From Chryseobacterium polytrichastri (GTDB lineage Bacteria; Bacteroidota; Bacteroidia; Flavobacteriales; Weeksellaceae): a stretch of 64,000 nucleotides of DNA. Under the pieces are notes generated by a model, which was not told the DNA's origin, did no database searches, and saw only the letters and a list, made by a program, of their open reading frames with translations. Shown piece after piece: positions 17,029 through 25,887 of the stretch. The translations under genes were made by a program, and so were the position numbers. Positions within the stretch are counted from its first letter, which is position 1, and the number at the start of each line of letters is the position of its first letter. The stretch is taken from positions 48,552 through 112,551 of the forward strand of contig NZ_FRAV01000015.1 of assembly GCF_900142445.1 (NCBI RefSeq). Reading direction: 5' to 3'.

Positions 17029-18552
17029 ATGGCAACGAAAGCACTCTTTAATACTGTGGTCAACTGGTTCATCCGCCAAAGGATAGATCAGATACAGAAT
17101 TTTATGGATCATCCTATTGAAACACAAAAAGGAATTCTATTTTCCCAATTGTTTCATTCTGAAGATACTGAGTACGGAAAAAAATATGGTTTTAACTCTA
17201 TTTCAAGCTATCAGGACTTTAAAAATAAGGTTCCGATTGTTACCTATGAAGATTTTGAACCCTATATCGAAAGAGCAAGGCAGGGTCATAAAGATGTAAG
17301 CTGGCCCGGCTATATCAAGCATTTCGCTAAATCTTCGGGAACTACCAACGCGAAAAGTAAATATATCCCTATTTCTACCGAAAGCCTGGAATATTGCCAC
17401 ATGAAAGCAGGAAAAGATATGGTAGCTATTTACGCCAATAATCATCCTGAAAATCAACTTTTCACCAACAAAAATTTACGTTTAGGAGGAAGCTCAGAAC
17501 TGTATGCCGATTTTAACACAAAATTCGGAGACTTATCTGCTATTTTAATCGACAATCTTCCCTTTTGGGTTGAGATTACTACGACGCCAAGTAAAAAGGT
17601 TTCGTTAATGGGTGAATGGGAAAGTAAGCTCAAAGCCATTACCTCTGAAGTTAAAAATGAAGATGTAGGAAGTATTTTAGGTGTACCCAGCTGGATGATG
17701 GTTCTTTTACAAAGAGTTTTGCATGAAACTGATGTTAAAAATATTTCAGAATTATGGCCCAACCTGGAAGTATTCTTTCATGGAGGAATAAGCTTTAAAC
17801 CCTACAAAGAACAGTTCCAGCAGATAATCGGTAAAAAGATTAATTACTACGAAATTTACAACGCTTCTGAAGGTTTCTTCGGTATTCAGGACAGACCTGA
17901 TAGTGATGAAATGCTCTTGATGCTGGATTATGGTATTTTCTATGAGTTTATTCCGATGGATCAGTTCCATTTTTCAAATCCAAAAGTAGTAAGCCTGGAA
18001 CATGTTGAAATCGGCAAGAACTACGCCATGGTTATTACAACCAACGGTGGTTTATGGAGATATTTAATTGGCGATACGGTTGTATTTACATGTACAAACC
18101 CTTTCAGAATAAAAATTACAGGAAGAACAAAACATTATATCAATGCTTTTGGAGAAGAGTTGATGATTACGAATGTAGAATCAGCTATTTCGAAAGCCTG
18201 CCAAACCACAGGAGCCAGCATAACCGAATTCACAGGAGCCCCTATTTTCATGAAAGAAAATGAAGGTGGCGCTCATGAGTGGATCTTTGAATTCAGTGAA
18301 AAACCGAGCGATTTAGACCATTTTATCGACTGTTTTGATCAGCACTTAAAGACTATCAATTCGGATTATGAAGCGAAGAGATATAATAACCTAACGCTAA
18401 AACGACCTATCGTGCATATTGCAAAACCCAATCTATTTTACTGTTGGCTAGAATCCAAAGGAAAATTGGGAGGACAAAATAAAGTCCCAAGATTAAGCAA
18501 CGACAGAGAATACATTGATCCTCTATTGGAATTAAATAATAAACCGCAGTAA
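17029..18552 (+). CDS. GH3 auxin-responsive promoter family protein
   Basis: Member of the GH3 family, acyl-adenylate-forming enzymes first known from plants, where they conjugate hormones to amino acids; bacterial substrates are unknown. Family motifs are the phosphate loop-like KSSGTTNAKSKYIPIS, the FFHGGISF and YNASEGFFGIQ core, and GLWRYLIGDTV. The length from ATG 17029 (MATKALF) is 507 aa; a TTG at 17023 in frame is unlikely to be the start. In relatives without the toxin cassette it would sit directly after the bacilliredoxin gene. A terminator hairpin overlaps its last codons. Confidence 0.88.
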   Translation: MATKALFNTVVNWFIRQRIDQIQNFMDHPIETQKGILFSQLFHSEDTEYGKKYGFNSISSYQDFKNKVPIVTYEDFEPYIERARQGHKDVSWPGYIKHFAKSSGTTNAKSKYIPISTESLEYCHMKAGKDMVAIYANNHPENQLFTNKNLRLGGSSELYADFNTKFGDLSAILIDNLPFWVEITTTPSKKVSLMGEWESKLKAITSEVKNEDVGSILGVPSWMMVLLQRVLHETDVKNISELWPNLEVFFHGGISFKPYKEQFQQIIGKKINYYEIYNASEGFFGIQDRPDSDEMLLMLDYGIFYEFIPMDQFHFSNPKVVSLEHVEIGKNYAMVITTNGGLWRYLIGDTVVFTCTNPFRIKITGRTKHYINAFGEELMITNVESAISKACQTTGASITEFTGAPIFMKENEGGAHEWIFEFSEKPSDLDHFIDCFDQHLKTINSDYEAKRYNNLTLKRPIVHIAKPNLFYCWLESKGKLGGQNKVPRLSNDREYIDPLLELNNKPQ

Positions 18553-18565
18553 GTTCTGCGGTTTA
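18541..18565. terminator. convergent terminator hairpin
   Basis: AAACCGCAG (18541-18549) pairs exactly with 18556-18564 across a 6-base loop that contains most of the GH3 gene's stop codon (18550-18552). It lies between convergent genes and could serve both strands. Confidence 0.65.
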
Positions 18566-18579
18566 TTGTTTATTGTTTA

Positions 18580-18984
18580 TTATTTGTTTAAATCATCTTT
18601 TAATTTCTTAGCAGCGTCTTCTACTTTCGAAGCTCCTTTTGCAGCGGCTTCTTTTGCATCTTTCCCTACTTTATTTGCTTCTGTTTTAATATCTTGTCCT
18701 GCTTTGTGAAGATCATTTTTAGTTTTATCAGCAGTAGCATCTATTTTATCTTTGGCTTTCTGAGCTGCAGCATCTATTTTATTTCCAGCTTCATCTACTT
18801 TAGCTTTAGCATCTTCTTTGGCTTTATCAATTTTTGATGTATCAATACCAGTCTGGCTTACCGTTGTGGTTTCGGTAGTCACAGATCCATCAGCATTTTC
18901 AGTAGTTTCAGATTTTGTTGTTGATTTCGTGCATGATACAACAAGAGTTGAAATCATCAATGCTGCTAAAATTTGTTTTTTCAT
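18580..18984 (-). CDS. small lipoprotein with amphipathic helical repeats
   Basis: 134 aa with a lipoprotein signal peptide and lipobox LVVSC, so Cys18 should be lipidated. The rest is dominated by Lys, Ala and Asp in imperfect 11-residue periodicity (for example KAKDKIDATADKTKND), as in YtxH- or apolipoprotein-like helices. Such proteins are often stress- or envelope-related, but no function can be given. It is transcribed toward the GH3 gene and has another small lipoprotein gene upstream on the same strand. Confidence 0.75.
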   Translation of the reverse strand: MKKQILAALMISTLVVSCTKSTTKSETTENADGSVTTETTTVSQTGIDTSKIDKAKEDAKAKVDEAGNKIDAAAQKAKDKIDATADKTKNDLHKAGQDIKTEANKVGKDAKEAAAKGASKVEDAAKKLKDDLNK

Positions 18985-19022
18985 ATTGTATATTTTTAAT
19001 GAGTTTTTAAAATTAAATATTT

Positions 19023-19382
19023 TTATTCAGTTTTAGGAGCATTTGAAGAAGTTTCTGCTGCCTTCTTTTTTTTCTCTTCATCCGATTTTTTCTTTTCTTC
19101 GTCCTGTTTCTTTTTATTTTCTTTATCCAACTCGTCTTTAATTCGTTTCTCTTCCTTCTGAACCTTAACAGCTTCTTTTATAGAATCCTGATAACGTTGA
19201 GAAGACATTCTTATCTTCCGAACAACATCAATGGAAGTGGCTCCTGTAGAAAAAGAATCTATTGCAACCGTATCGTAATGTACTTTAGTCTCCTGATCGG
19301 CATTAAGATTAACAGTTTCTTTTGGGGAACATGCGGTACATAAAACAAAGAAAGTAAGAATTACAAAAACTAAATTTTTCAT
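19023..19382 (-). CDS. small lipoprotein with charged C-terminal helix
   Basis: 119 aa with a signal peptide ending at a lipobox-like LCTAC (Cys18). Residues 25-65 are mixed polar; from about residue 72 the chain is almost only Lys, Glu and Asp, predicting a long single charged helix. No family recognised. It lies 4 bases downstream of the first EEP-family gene, so the two are probably cotranscribed. Confidence 0.7.
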   Translation of the reverse strand: MKNLVFVILTFFVLCTACSPKETVNLNADQETKVHYDTVAIDSFSTGATSIDVVRKIRMSSQRYQDSIKEAVKVQKEEKRIKDELDKENKKKQDEEKKKSDEEKKKKAAETSSNAPKTE

Positions 19383-19386
19383 GGAA

Positions 19387-20361
19387 CTAATTTAGCAGAA
19401 ATTCTGCAATTACAGGATAGTGATCCGATAATTTCACAGAATTGTCTACTTTATAGCTTAAAGGAATAATTGATTTTGAACTAAAAATATAATCAATTCT
19501 CAAAGGTACTTTATAATCATAAAAGCTTGAAGAACTTCCATTTCCAACTGTTAAAAACGCATCTTGTAAATCTTTCCCTAAATTATAATATTCATAAGAA
19601 TTAGGAACAGAGTTAAAATCTCCTGCTAAAATCACAGGATAAGGTGATAAATCTACCGCTTTTCTAATTCTTCTAATCTGATCTTCATGAGCTTTAAATG
19701 TAGGAATCATGTGAGAAAGAAGGGTATTTATTTTTCCTCCCTGTTTCCCCAATCCATCAAACTGAAACATTGATTTATGCAATCTAAAAGGCTCCAAATA
19801 AACATTTACTACCCTTATGATTTTTCCATTGATGTCAATATCTGCGTAGAATGAATTTCCACGGTCTTTTTCTTCAACAAGATTTTCCTGTCTTACAATT
19901 TTGTGTTTGGTTTTTAAAATTACTGAAGGATATTTTATCAAATCGTCTCTTAATGCTGTTTTAGTATCTTTTTCTTGAACTAAAACAATATCAGCATCCT
20001 GATCATTGATATATTTTTTCACTTTGTCCCAACCAAAATCTCCATATTTAACATTGAAAGTCAACACCTTAATATCTCTTATTGATTTTGAATTCTCATT
20101 TTTTGGTGTAAAATTAACCCATCTTCTAATTGGATTATAAAAAATAAAAGTACTTAATACAAAGGCAATTGCTATTTTTTTTCTTTTGACAACCCAAACT
20201 AAGGTTAGTAAAAGATGTAGAAGTATAAGATAAGGGAACCCAAGAGAAAGAAGGTTAAGATTACCCAGAATATTAGGTGGAATCCATGCATTTCCTAATG
20301 TACATAGGAGTAAAACAATAATTGAAATATGAAAAAATAACAATATCTGGCTCAACTTCAT
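19387..20361 (-). CDS. membrane-anchored endonuclease/exonuclease/phosphatase family protein
   Basis: 324 aa. Three hydrophobic N-terminal segments (to about residue 80) anchor a C-terminal EEP-fold domain that shows LTFNVKYG (FNV...), VLVQEKD (QE), LAGDFNSVPNSYEYY (GDFN) and LSDHYPVIAEF (SDHYP). These are the metal and catalytic signatures shared by exonuclease III, DNase I and sphingomyelinase-like phosphodiesterases, so the substrate is open. The next gene upstream (20442-21431) is a paralogue with the same architecture. Confidence 0.85.
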   Translation of the reverse strand: MKLSQILLFFHISIIVLLLCTLGNAWIPPNILGNLNLLSLGFPYLILLHLLLTLVWVVKRKKIAIAFVLSTFIFYNPIRRWVNFTPKNENSKSIRDIKVLTFNVKYGDFGWDKVKKYINDQDADIVLVQEKDTKTALRDDLIKYPSVILKTKHKIVRQENLVEEKDRGNSFYADIDINGKIIRVVNVYLEPFRLHKSMFQFDGLGKQGGKINTLLSHMIPTFKAHEDQIRRIRKAVDLSPYPVILAGDFNSVPNSYEYYNLGKDLQDAFLTVGNGSSSSFYDYKVPLRIDYIFSSKSIIPLSYKVDNSVKLSDHYPVIAEFLLN

Positions 20362-20441
20362 GGAATAACGATCTTTGGGTACACCCTATTTAAGCAAAAA
20401 CCCTACCAATGCCAGATTATTTAACGAACTTTATGAAATAG

Positions 20442-21431
20442 CTACTTTAGTTTAAAAGTACCAATTACCGGATAATGGTCTGAAAGCTTAACAGAATAGT
20501 CAACTTTGTATGTAATTGGTTGTATTGATTTTGAAGTAAAAATATAATCAATCCTCAATGGAAATTTATAATCATGAAAGCTTGTCCCACTTCCTTTACC
20601 CACTTCTAAAAAAGCATCTTGTAAGCCTTCTGAGAGATGGTAATACTCATAAGAATTAGGAACAGAATTAAGATCTCCCACTAAAATTACAGGATAAGGC
20701 GAATTTTCAATCCCATTTTTGATATCCTTTACTTGATCTTGGTGCATTTTAAAAGTTGGAACCAATCTCTTGACAACATTCTTTAATTTCTCTTCATCTT
20801 CCTCACTGTTTCCATTGAGTTTTACCATTGCCTTTTCAAACTTAAATGGCTGAAGATAAACATTAATAAAACGATATATCTTCCCTTTTATTTCAATATC
20901 TGTTTGTGTTGCGTATGCATTATTTGAAAAATAATCACTGTTGATAAGTTCTTTTTGATCAATAACTTTATATTTAGTAAATACCGAAACAATATAATTT
21001 CCGCTTGTATTTTTTAAACCATTAAAATGATATTCATGCCCACCTTTTTCCTGTAGAAAAACAATGTCTGCATTTAAAGAATTAACATAGTCATCAATAT
21101 TTTTCATCCCATAAGAACCTCCCTTTGTATTGAATGTGACTATTTTGAAATTGGCAGTTTCTTTTTTATCAGTAGAAAAATTCACCCATCTCTTTACAGG
21201 GCTGGTAAAAATCAAACCTAGTAGCATGAATACAAAAGCTCTTTTTTTCCAACTGAAGATCCAGAAAAAAATTAGTATAACATACACAATCATTAGAATA
21301 GGGAAGCCTAATGATAATAAATTAAACCAAGGAAATACCTTAGGTGGAACATAGGCATTAAGCAACATTCCCAATAAAAGAAGGAATATTCCTACATGAA
21401 GTATTAAAAATATGAGGCGAAGGATTTTCAC
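20442..21431 (-). CDS. membrane-anchored endonuclease/exonuclease/phosphatase family protein, paralogue
   Basis: 329 aa with the same layout as its neighbour: three N-terminal membrane segments and an EEP domain with VTFNTKGG, VFLQEKG, LVGDLNSVPNSYEYY and LSDHYPVIGTF. The Asp-Phe-Asn of the neighbour is Asp-Leu-Asn here. The two genes share long identical words around these motifs, so they arose by tandem duplication. It starts 9 bases after the rhomboid gene's end on the same strand, suggesting an operon mutL-rhomboid-EEP-EEP. Confidence 0.84.
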   Translation of the reverse strand: MKILRLIFLILHVGIFLLLLGMLLNAYVPPKVFPWFNLLSLGFPILMIVYVILIFFWIFSWKKRAFVFMLLGLIFTSPVKRWVNFSTDKKETANFKIVTFNTKGGSYGMKNIDDYVNSLNADIVFLQEKGGHEYHFNGLKNTSGNYIVSVFTKYKVIDQKELINSDYFSNNAYATQTDIEIKGKIYRFINVYLQPFKFEKAMVKLNGNSEEDEEKLKNVVKRLVPTFKMHQDQVKDIKNGIENSPYPVILVGDLNSVPNSYEYYHLSEGLQDAFLEVGKGSGTSFHDYKFPLRIDYIFTSKSIQPITYKVDYSVKLSDHYPVIGTFKLK

Positions 21432-21440
21432 GAAAGGTGT

Positions 21441-22172
21441 TTAGTTAAATCTGTATAAATGTTTTTTCCAGATCCAAGCTAACAAAAATCCTACCAAAGC
21501 TCCCCCGACGTGTGCAAAGTGAGCAATACCCCCAACATTTCCAGAAACTCCTAAAAAGACAGAAACAACGATAATTACTGGTAATATATATTTTACTTTA
21601 ACAGGAACAGGAATAAACATGATCATGATTTTTGAATCTGGATATAACGTAGCAAAAGCTGCGATCACTCCAAAGATAGCTCCCGAAGCACCTACCATAG
21701 GAGTACCAACGATACCATTTAGATCTTGTACTAATCCTTGTTGCTTAAGAATAGATTCTGCCGTTCCATTATAAACTCCTTGAGCACCCGACAAATAAGC
21801 ATTTACATTAAAGCCTAATTGTTGTAACTCATTAGAGATTTGTTGTACTTCTACGAAATTCCATAAATTAAAAAGAAAGAATGCTCCCAATCCACTTACA
21901 AAATAAAGAATCAAATATTTTTTACCACCTAAGCTTTGCTCTAATATAGGTCCAAAACTATACAAGGTTAACATATTAAACAAAATATGCATGATACTTC
22001 CATGCATAAACATATGAGTAATAACCTGCCAAGAATGGAAAAAGGGTGAAAACGGATAAAAAGCAGCAAGACTAGCCGTTAGTTGATCTCTCAATAAAAA
22101 ACTTGAAACAATAAACACTATAATATTTATAATGATAATATTTCTTGTAATGGGTGGTATATTATTAAACAT
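21441..22172 (-). CDS. rhomboid family intramembrane serine protease
   Basis: Membrane protein of 243 aa with six or so hydrophobic segments. The catalytic serine motif GASGAIFG places Ser at residue 163, and AHVGGALVG gives the catalytic His at 221, so the protease dyad is intact. The HMFMHGSIMHILFNM segment is the typical second-helix His/Asn region. A longer loop at about residues 105-150 separates membrane segments. It begins five bases after the mutL stop. Substrates are unknown. Confidence 0.92.
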   Translation of the reverse strand: MFNNIPPITRNIIIINIIVFIVSSFLLRDQLTASLAAFYPFSPFFHSWQVITHMFMHGSIMHILFNMLTLYSFGPILEQSLGGKKYLILYFVSGLGAFFLFNLWNFVEVQQISNELQQLGFNVNAYLSGAQGVYNGTAESILKQQGLVQDLNGIVGTPMVGASGAIFGVIAAFATLYPDSKIMIMFIPVPVKVKYILPVIIVVSVFLGVSGNVGGIAHFAHVGGALVGFLLAWIWKKHLYRFN

Positions 22173-22177
22173 GTTTT

Positions 22178-23959
22178 TTAAAATTTATTCTTAAAATCAT
22201 TGAACGGAATCTCATAAAAACATCGTTTTCCATCGGGTAAAAACTCAGGGAATCCTAATGCTGTAAAGTCTTTTACCAATTGTTCCGCATCTTTTTTATA
22301 GATAAAATCAAATCTGGATTTAGATTGCAATTTATTCCATTGACTATTATAAAACTGCAAAAATTCTTCTTCCGTTTTATATTCTAAAATTTCAAACAGA
22401 TCTTCAAGGAATTTCATCACTTGAGTTTCTTTCAATCCTTCAGGAACCGAATCTATTCTCAGTACATTTTCATGGGCCACTTTCGTCTCAAAACCAAGTT
22501 CGGGAAGATACTTTTTAATTGAGTTATATTTACTTTTCTCAATTTCATTCATGTGATATTCCAAAGAGAAAAGAAGAGAATGACTGTTTGTTGCTCCTCT
22601 TTTTACCGGTTTATTATTTTCAGCAACCAATAACCTATGGATTCTTCCTAAATCCATCATCAGTGCCCGATCTCCTTTATTGAACAACCAATATCCGTTC
22701 GGAAGCCTCATCAAATCTTCATCAAAATCTTCATCTTCAAATAAATTAATTTTTGAAGGTGCTGCAGTGATATTCTGATGATACATCTCTGTAATGTTTT
22801 GAATTTGTGATAGATTAACCACTTTTTCTTCCAAAAAGGGATTATAGTCTTTATCTACAACAATTTCAGGCATTTTAATAGTACCGCCACCATTTCCTTT
22901 GCTTGGATAGGTCTTATTCATCATCTGATCCAAATCCGGATCTCTTTCAAAATCTAAACTTGGTGCAATATTATAAATCCCTAAAGATCTTTTTATGGTT
23001 GATCGAAGCAAAGCAAAAATAAGGTGCTCATCTTCAAATTTAACTTCTGTTTTTTGTGGATGAATGTTAACGTCTATCTTCTCAGGATCAAGATCTAAGA
23101 ATAGGAAAAACGTAGGAACATATCCCGGAAGAAGTAATCCTTCAAATGCTTCCTGAACCGCTTTATTGAAATATGGGCTTTTAAAATATCTTCCATTTAC
23201 GAAAAGAAACTGCTCGCCTCTTGTCTTTTTTGCTCCTTCAGGTTTTGCAACAAACCCGTGAAGTTTACACCAGATAATATCTTCTCTGATAGGAATAAGC
23301 TGCGGCTGTAATTTTCTTCCAAAAATATCAACAATACGCTGCATCTGATTCCCCTTTCTTAATCTGAAAATAGGTTCATCATCATGAAATAAAGAAAACT
23401 CTAAATTTTCATGAGCCAACGCCACGCGCTGAAATTCATCAATGACATGACGGAATTCTATATTATTGTTTTTAAGGAATTTTCTTCGTGCTGGAACGTT
23501 GTAAAAAAGATTTTTAACTAAAAAATTAGAACCCTCCACTGTTTGTGCAGGATCTTGAAATTGGAAAACTCCGCCTTCAATATAAATATTCGTTCCGATA
23601 CCCGCCCCTCTCTGCATTGTTTTCAATTCAACCTGAGAAACTGCTGCAATAGAAGCCAAAGCTTCTCCACGAAAACCTTTTGTAATAATCTTGAAAATAT
23701 CTTCAGTTCCTTTAATCTTGGAAGTTGCATGTCTTTCAAATGCCATTCTTGCATCCGTCTCAGACATCCCTTTTCCATCGTCTACAACCTGTATCAGATT
23801 TTTTCCGGCATCTCTGATAATCAGCTCAATTTTGCTAGCATCTGCATCTATTGCATTCTCCAAAAGTTCCTTCACTATGGACGCAGGTCTCTGCACCACT
23901 TCTCCTGCCGCTATTTGGTTGGCTACATGATCGGGTAAAAGCTGAATTATATCTGACAT
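22178..23959 (-). CDS. mutL: DNA mismatch repair protein MutL
   Basis: 593 aa from the ATG at 23959 (MSDIIQLLPDHVANQIAAGEVVQRP); the open frame extends 18 residues further upstream, but those residues do not fit the family. The GHKL ATPase domain shows LLENAIDADA, DDGKGM, ATSKI and GFRGEAL. A long linker leads to a C-terminal dimerisation domain at about residues 400-593. Where endonuclease-type MutL proteins have DQHAxxExxxE, this protein reads MDLGRIHRLLVAE (about residues 430-445), so the metal-site motif looks degraded. It acts with MutS in mismatch repair. Confidence 0.93.
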   Translation of the reverse strand: MSDIIQLLPDHVANQIAAGEVVQRPASIVKELLENAIDADASKIELIIRDAGKNLIQVVDDGKGMSETDARMAFERHATSKIKGTEDIFKIITKGFRGEALASIAAVSQVELKTMQRGAGIGTNIYIEGGVFQFQDPAQTVEGSNFLVKNLFYNVPARRKFLKNNNIEFRHVIDEFQRVALAHENLEFSLFHDDEPIFRLRKGNQMQRIVDIFGRKLQPQLIPIREDIIWCKLHGFVAKPEGAKKTRGEQFLFVNGRYFKSPYFNKAVQEAFEGLLLPGYVPTFFLFLDLDPEKIDVNIHPQKTEVKFEDEHLIFALLRSTIKRSLGIYNIAPSLDFERDPDLDQMMNKTYPSKGNGGGTIKMPEIVVDKDYNPFLEEKVVNLSQIQNITEMYHQNITAAPSKINLFEDEDFDEDLMRLPNGYWLFNKGDRALMMDLGRIHRLLVAENNKPVKRGATNSHSLLFSLEYHMNEIEKSKYNSIKKYLPELGFETKVAHENVLRIDSVPEGLKETQVMKFLEDLFEILEYKTEEEFLQFYNSQWNKLQSKSRFDFIYKKDAEQLVKDFTALGFPEFLPDGKRCFYEIPFNDFKNKF

Positions 23960-24111
23960 AAAAACATTAAATCGACTTACAAAAATAGTCAATGAAAACG
24001 GGAATAAAAACATTAAACCCGTGAATTAAAATTTAATTATCAACAAATCAACAATCTTGCCGTAAAGCTCTTTAAACAGTGTTTTACAATAATCAGTTTT
24101 TTACAAAAGAA

Positions 24112-24146
24112 CAACCCTCTAGTTGCCTTATACAAATAGAGGGTTG
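24112..24146 (-). terminator. hairpin after the DUF1275 gene
   Basis: CAACCCTCT (24112-24120) and AGAGGGTTG (24138-24146) form a perfect 9 bp stem. Read on the - strand it lies about 60 bases past the DUF1275 stop and before mutL; the T content after it is modest, so efficiency is uncertain. Confidence 0.5.
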
Positions 24147-24203
24147 ATTCACAGCTAGTTTACACAAAAAATAATACTGATATTATTATATTTATTCTTG
24201 TAC

Positions 24204-25043
24204 TTAATCTTCAAATACAAGTTTTCTTTTTTCTTGTCTCTTTTCCTTTATTTCCGGAATCCCGTGGATCTTGTTATATAAATAAGCTACAAGGTTCGGT
24301 TTTTTATAGATTTTACTATATCTGTACCGTGTTTTGAAATGTCGGACATGGATTTTATACATATCATACCCAATGACAATCAAAAGACATAAACTAATGA
24401 CATAGAACACTCTAAACTCCAAGTAATAATACGTTAACCCTGAGAAAACAGCTCCCAAAACATAAGCAAACATAATACTTGTTAGTAATTTTGCCCTTGC
24501 AATCAGTTCTCCGTTTTTTCTAAATTTTTTCTGGGTAAACATGGAAAAAAGTATTCCCAAATCCGTTGTTGTTCCCGTAAGGTGAGTTGTTTTTACAGAG
24601 AAGTTTGATATACTTGCTGTTAAACCATTCTGCAAACCTGTTGCAAAAAGCATTAATGCTACCAAAAATTCTGTTTCTTCTAAAGTTTTCCGATAGAAAA
24701 ACTGTCCATAAACTCCCACAAACAATAGACATAGTATTTCTAATACAATAGGCATTGAATGCGCAAAATATTTACTCTTTTTATTGAAATTAATGACAAT
24801 AAAATTAGAAACAAAGCCTCCCAAGAAGAACAAAAATATCCAACCTCCGACTACCGCAACTTGCGTCCAGTTTCCTTTACTTATTTCTGCCGCCAAGATG
24901 GCATAATGCCCTGTTACGTTTGAGGTAAAAGAGAGAAATATTAATAGAGATGCTATATTTATAGTCCCTGCCGTAAAGGCGGTCAGCGTCCCCAACCTAA
25001 TGTTGTCTCCCAATGTCCTGCTGTTACTATAATTTCTTAACAT
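24204..25043 (-). CDS. DUF1275 (YoaK-like) membrane protein
   Basis: 279 aa with about six membrane segments. Features typical of DUF1275 are GTLTAFTAGTINIASLLIF near the start, LFATGLQNGLTASIS, VKTTHLTGTTTDLG in the middle, and a basic cytoplasmic tail after residue 235. The family is found in many bacteria without an agreed function; transport is often presumed. The gene upstream (25074-25568) on the same strand is 30 bases away. Confidence 0.85.
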   Translation of the reverse strand: MLRNYSNSRTLGDNIRLGTLTAFTAGTINIASLLIFLSFTSNVTGHYAILAAEISKGNWTQVAVVGGWIFLFFLGGFVSNFIVINFNKKSKYFAHSMPIVLEILCLLFVGVYGQFFYRKTLEETEFLVALMLFATGLQNGLTASISNFSVKTTHLTGTTTDLGILFSMFTQKKFRKNGELIARAKLLTSIMFAYVLGAVFSGLTYYYLEFRVFYVISLCLLIVIGYDMYKIHVRHFKTRYRYSKIYKKPNLVAYLYNKIHGIPEIKEKRQEKRKLVFED

Positions 25044-25073
25044 TTTTTAATTTTTAAAGTGTTGTGTGTTTTT

Positions 25074-25568
25074 TTAAACCTCAACAAAGACCTCTGCAAG
25101 CCTTCCTCTTTCCGGAAGTCTTTTAGCAATCTCAATAGTAATTTCCTGAGTTTGCAGATCTTTGCATTTTTTGATGTAAGAAGCAATGTCGAATTTCCCG
25201 TTCCCTTTGCTTTTAATAGCCGGAGAATAATAGGCTTCTTCTATATTTTCTGCTTTTACATAATTATTAAAAGTCCTTTGGAAGCTTCCCGTGAAAATAT
25301 CACAGACTACTTTACTAATTAAATGAGGGTATTTATTTTTGATAATCCCATAGGCGTCAACAAACTCCTGAGGCCTTATTTTATTGAAGATTGAGCTTTT
25401 GGTTGTAAACAATAGATCTCTGATAGAATCTCCCATTTCATATCCCGATACAAGCAAAATATTATATTGAGTTTCATCCCCTTTTGCATCTTTCTCTTTT
25501 AGTACTTTTTTCAATATATTTAAAGACTCTAGAGAGTAATCCGTGGCAATTAAAATCGTTTTAGTCAT
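25074..25568 (-). CDS. universal-stress-protein-like hypothetical protein
   Basis: 164 aa, soluble. The N-terminus KTILIATDYSLESLNILKKVL resembles the first strand and helix of UspA-fold proteins, with the usual Asp after ATD. The rest diverges and lacks the GxxG...GS(T) nucleotide loop of classic Usp proteins. A role is not known. A -7 box (TAGTTTTG on the - strand, 25617-25610) lies about 40 bases upstream, so it may start a transcript that includes the DUF1275 gene. Confidence 0.6.
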   Translation of the reverse strand: MTKTILIATDYSLESLNILKKVLKEKDAKGDETQYNILLVSGYEMGDSIRDLLFTTKSSIFNKIRPQEFVDAYGIIKNKYPHLISKVVCDIFTGSFQRTFNNYVKAENIEEAYYSPAIKSKGNGKFDIASYIKKCKDLQTQEITIEIAKRLPERGRLAEVFVEV

Positions 25569-25887
25569 ATCTTTATGATTTAGTTTCGTGTTTATCTTTT
25601 TTGATAATACAAAACTATAGCGACCAAATTAGAAGCTCTTTGGAATAGAATTAAAATGTCATTAAAGAGATTAAAATGAGATTAGAAAATTGTTAAGGTG
25701 AGTTAACATAGGCGAAATTAGCTAAACGCAAAGGCGCAAAATAAATTTGTAAATCCGTTTTTAGGGCGCAACGATTTTATCTCCGATAAAATTGATAATG
25801 TAAATCTTGCTGAAAATCTTTGATTTTCTTGCGCCTTAATAAACACTAGTTTTATAAACTTTGCGCTTAACCAACGTTTGGAAAATA
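25569..25887. other. intergenic region with promoter box and palindromic repeat
   Basis: These 319 bases hold no gene. They contain CAAAACTA at 25610-25617 (the - strand -7 box for the Usp-like gene) and repeat element A at 25722-25874. Confidence 0.65.
25722..25874. repeat. palindromic intergenic repeat, copy A
   Basis: About 150 bases starting with a TAAACGCAAAGGCGCAAA-type edge and ending near CTTTGCGCTTAA. The core has two perfect hairpins: ATTTTATC/GATAAAAT (25774-25792) and GAAAATC/GATTTTC (25812-25828). The same two hairpins, in the same order, with altered loops, occur in copy B (57261-57424). Confidence 0.85.

Noticed and set aside
23960..24013. N-terminal extension of MutL
   Set aside because: The 18 extra residues are hydrophobic and precede the conserved IIQLLPDHVANQIAAGEVV start of the family; ATG 23959 fits.
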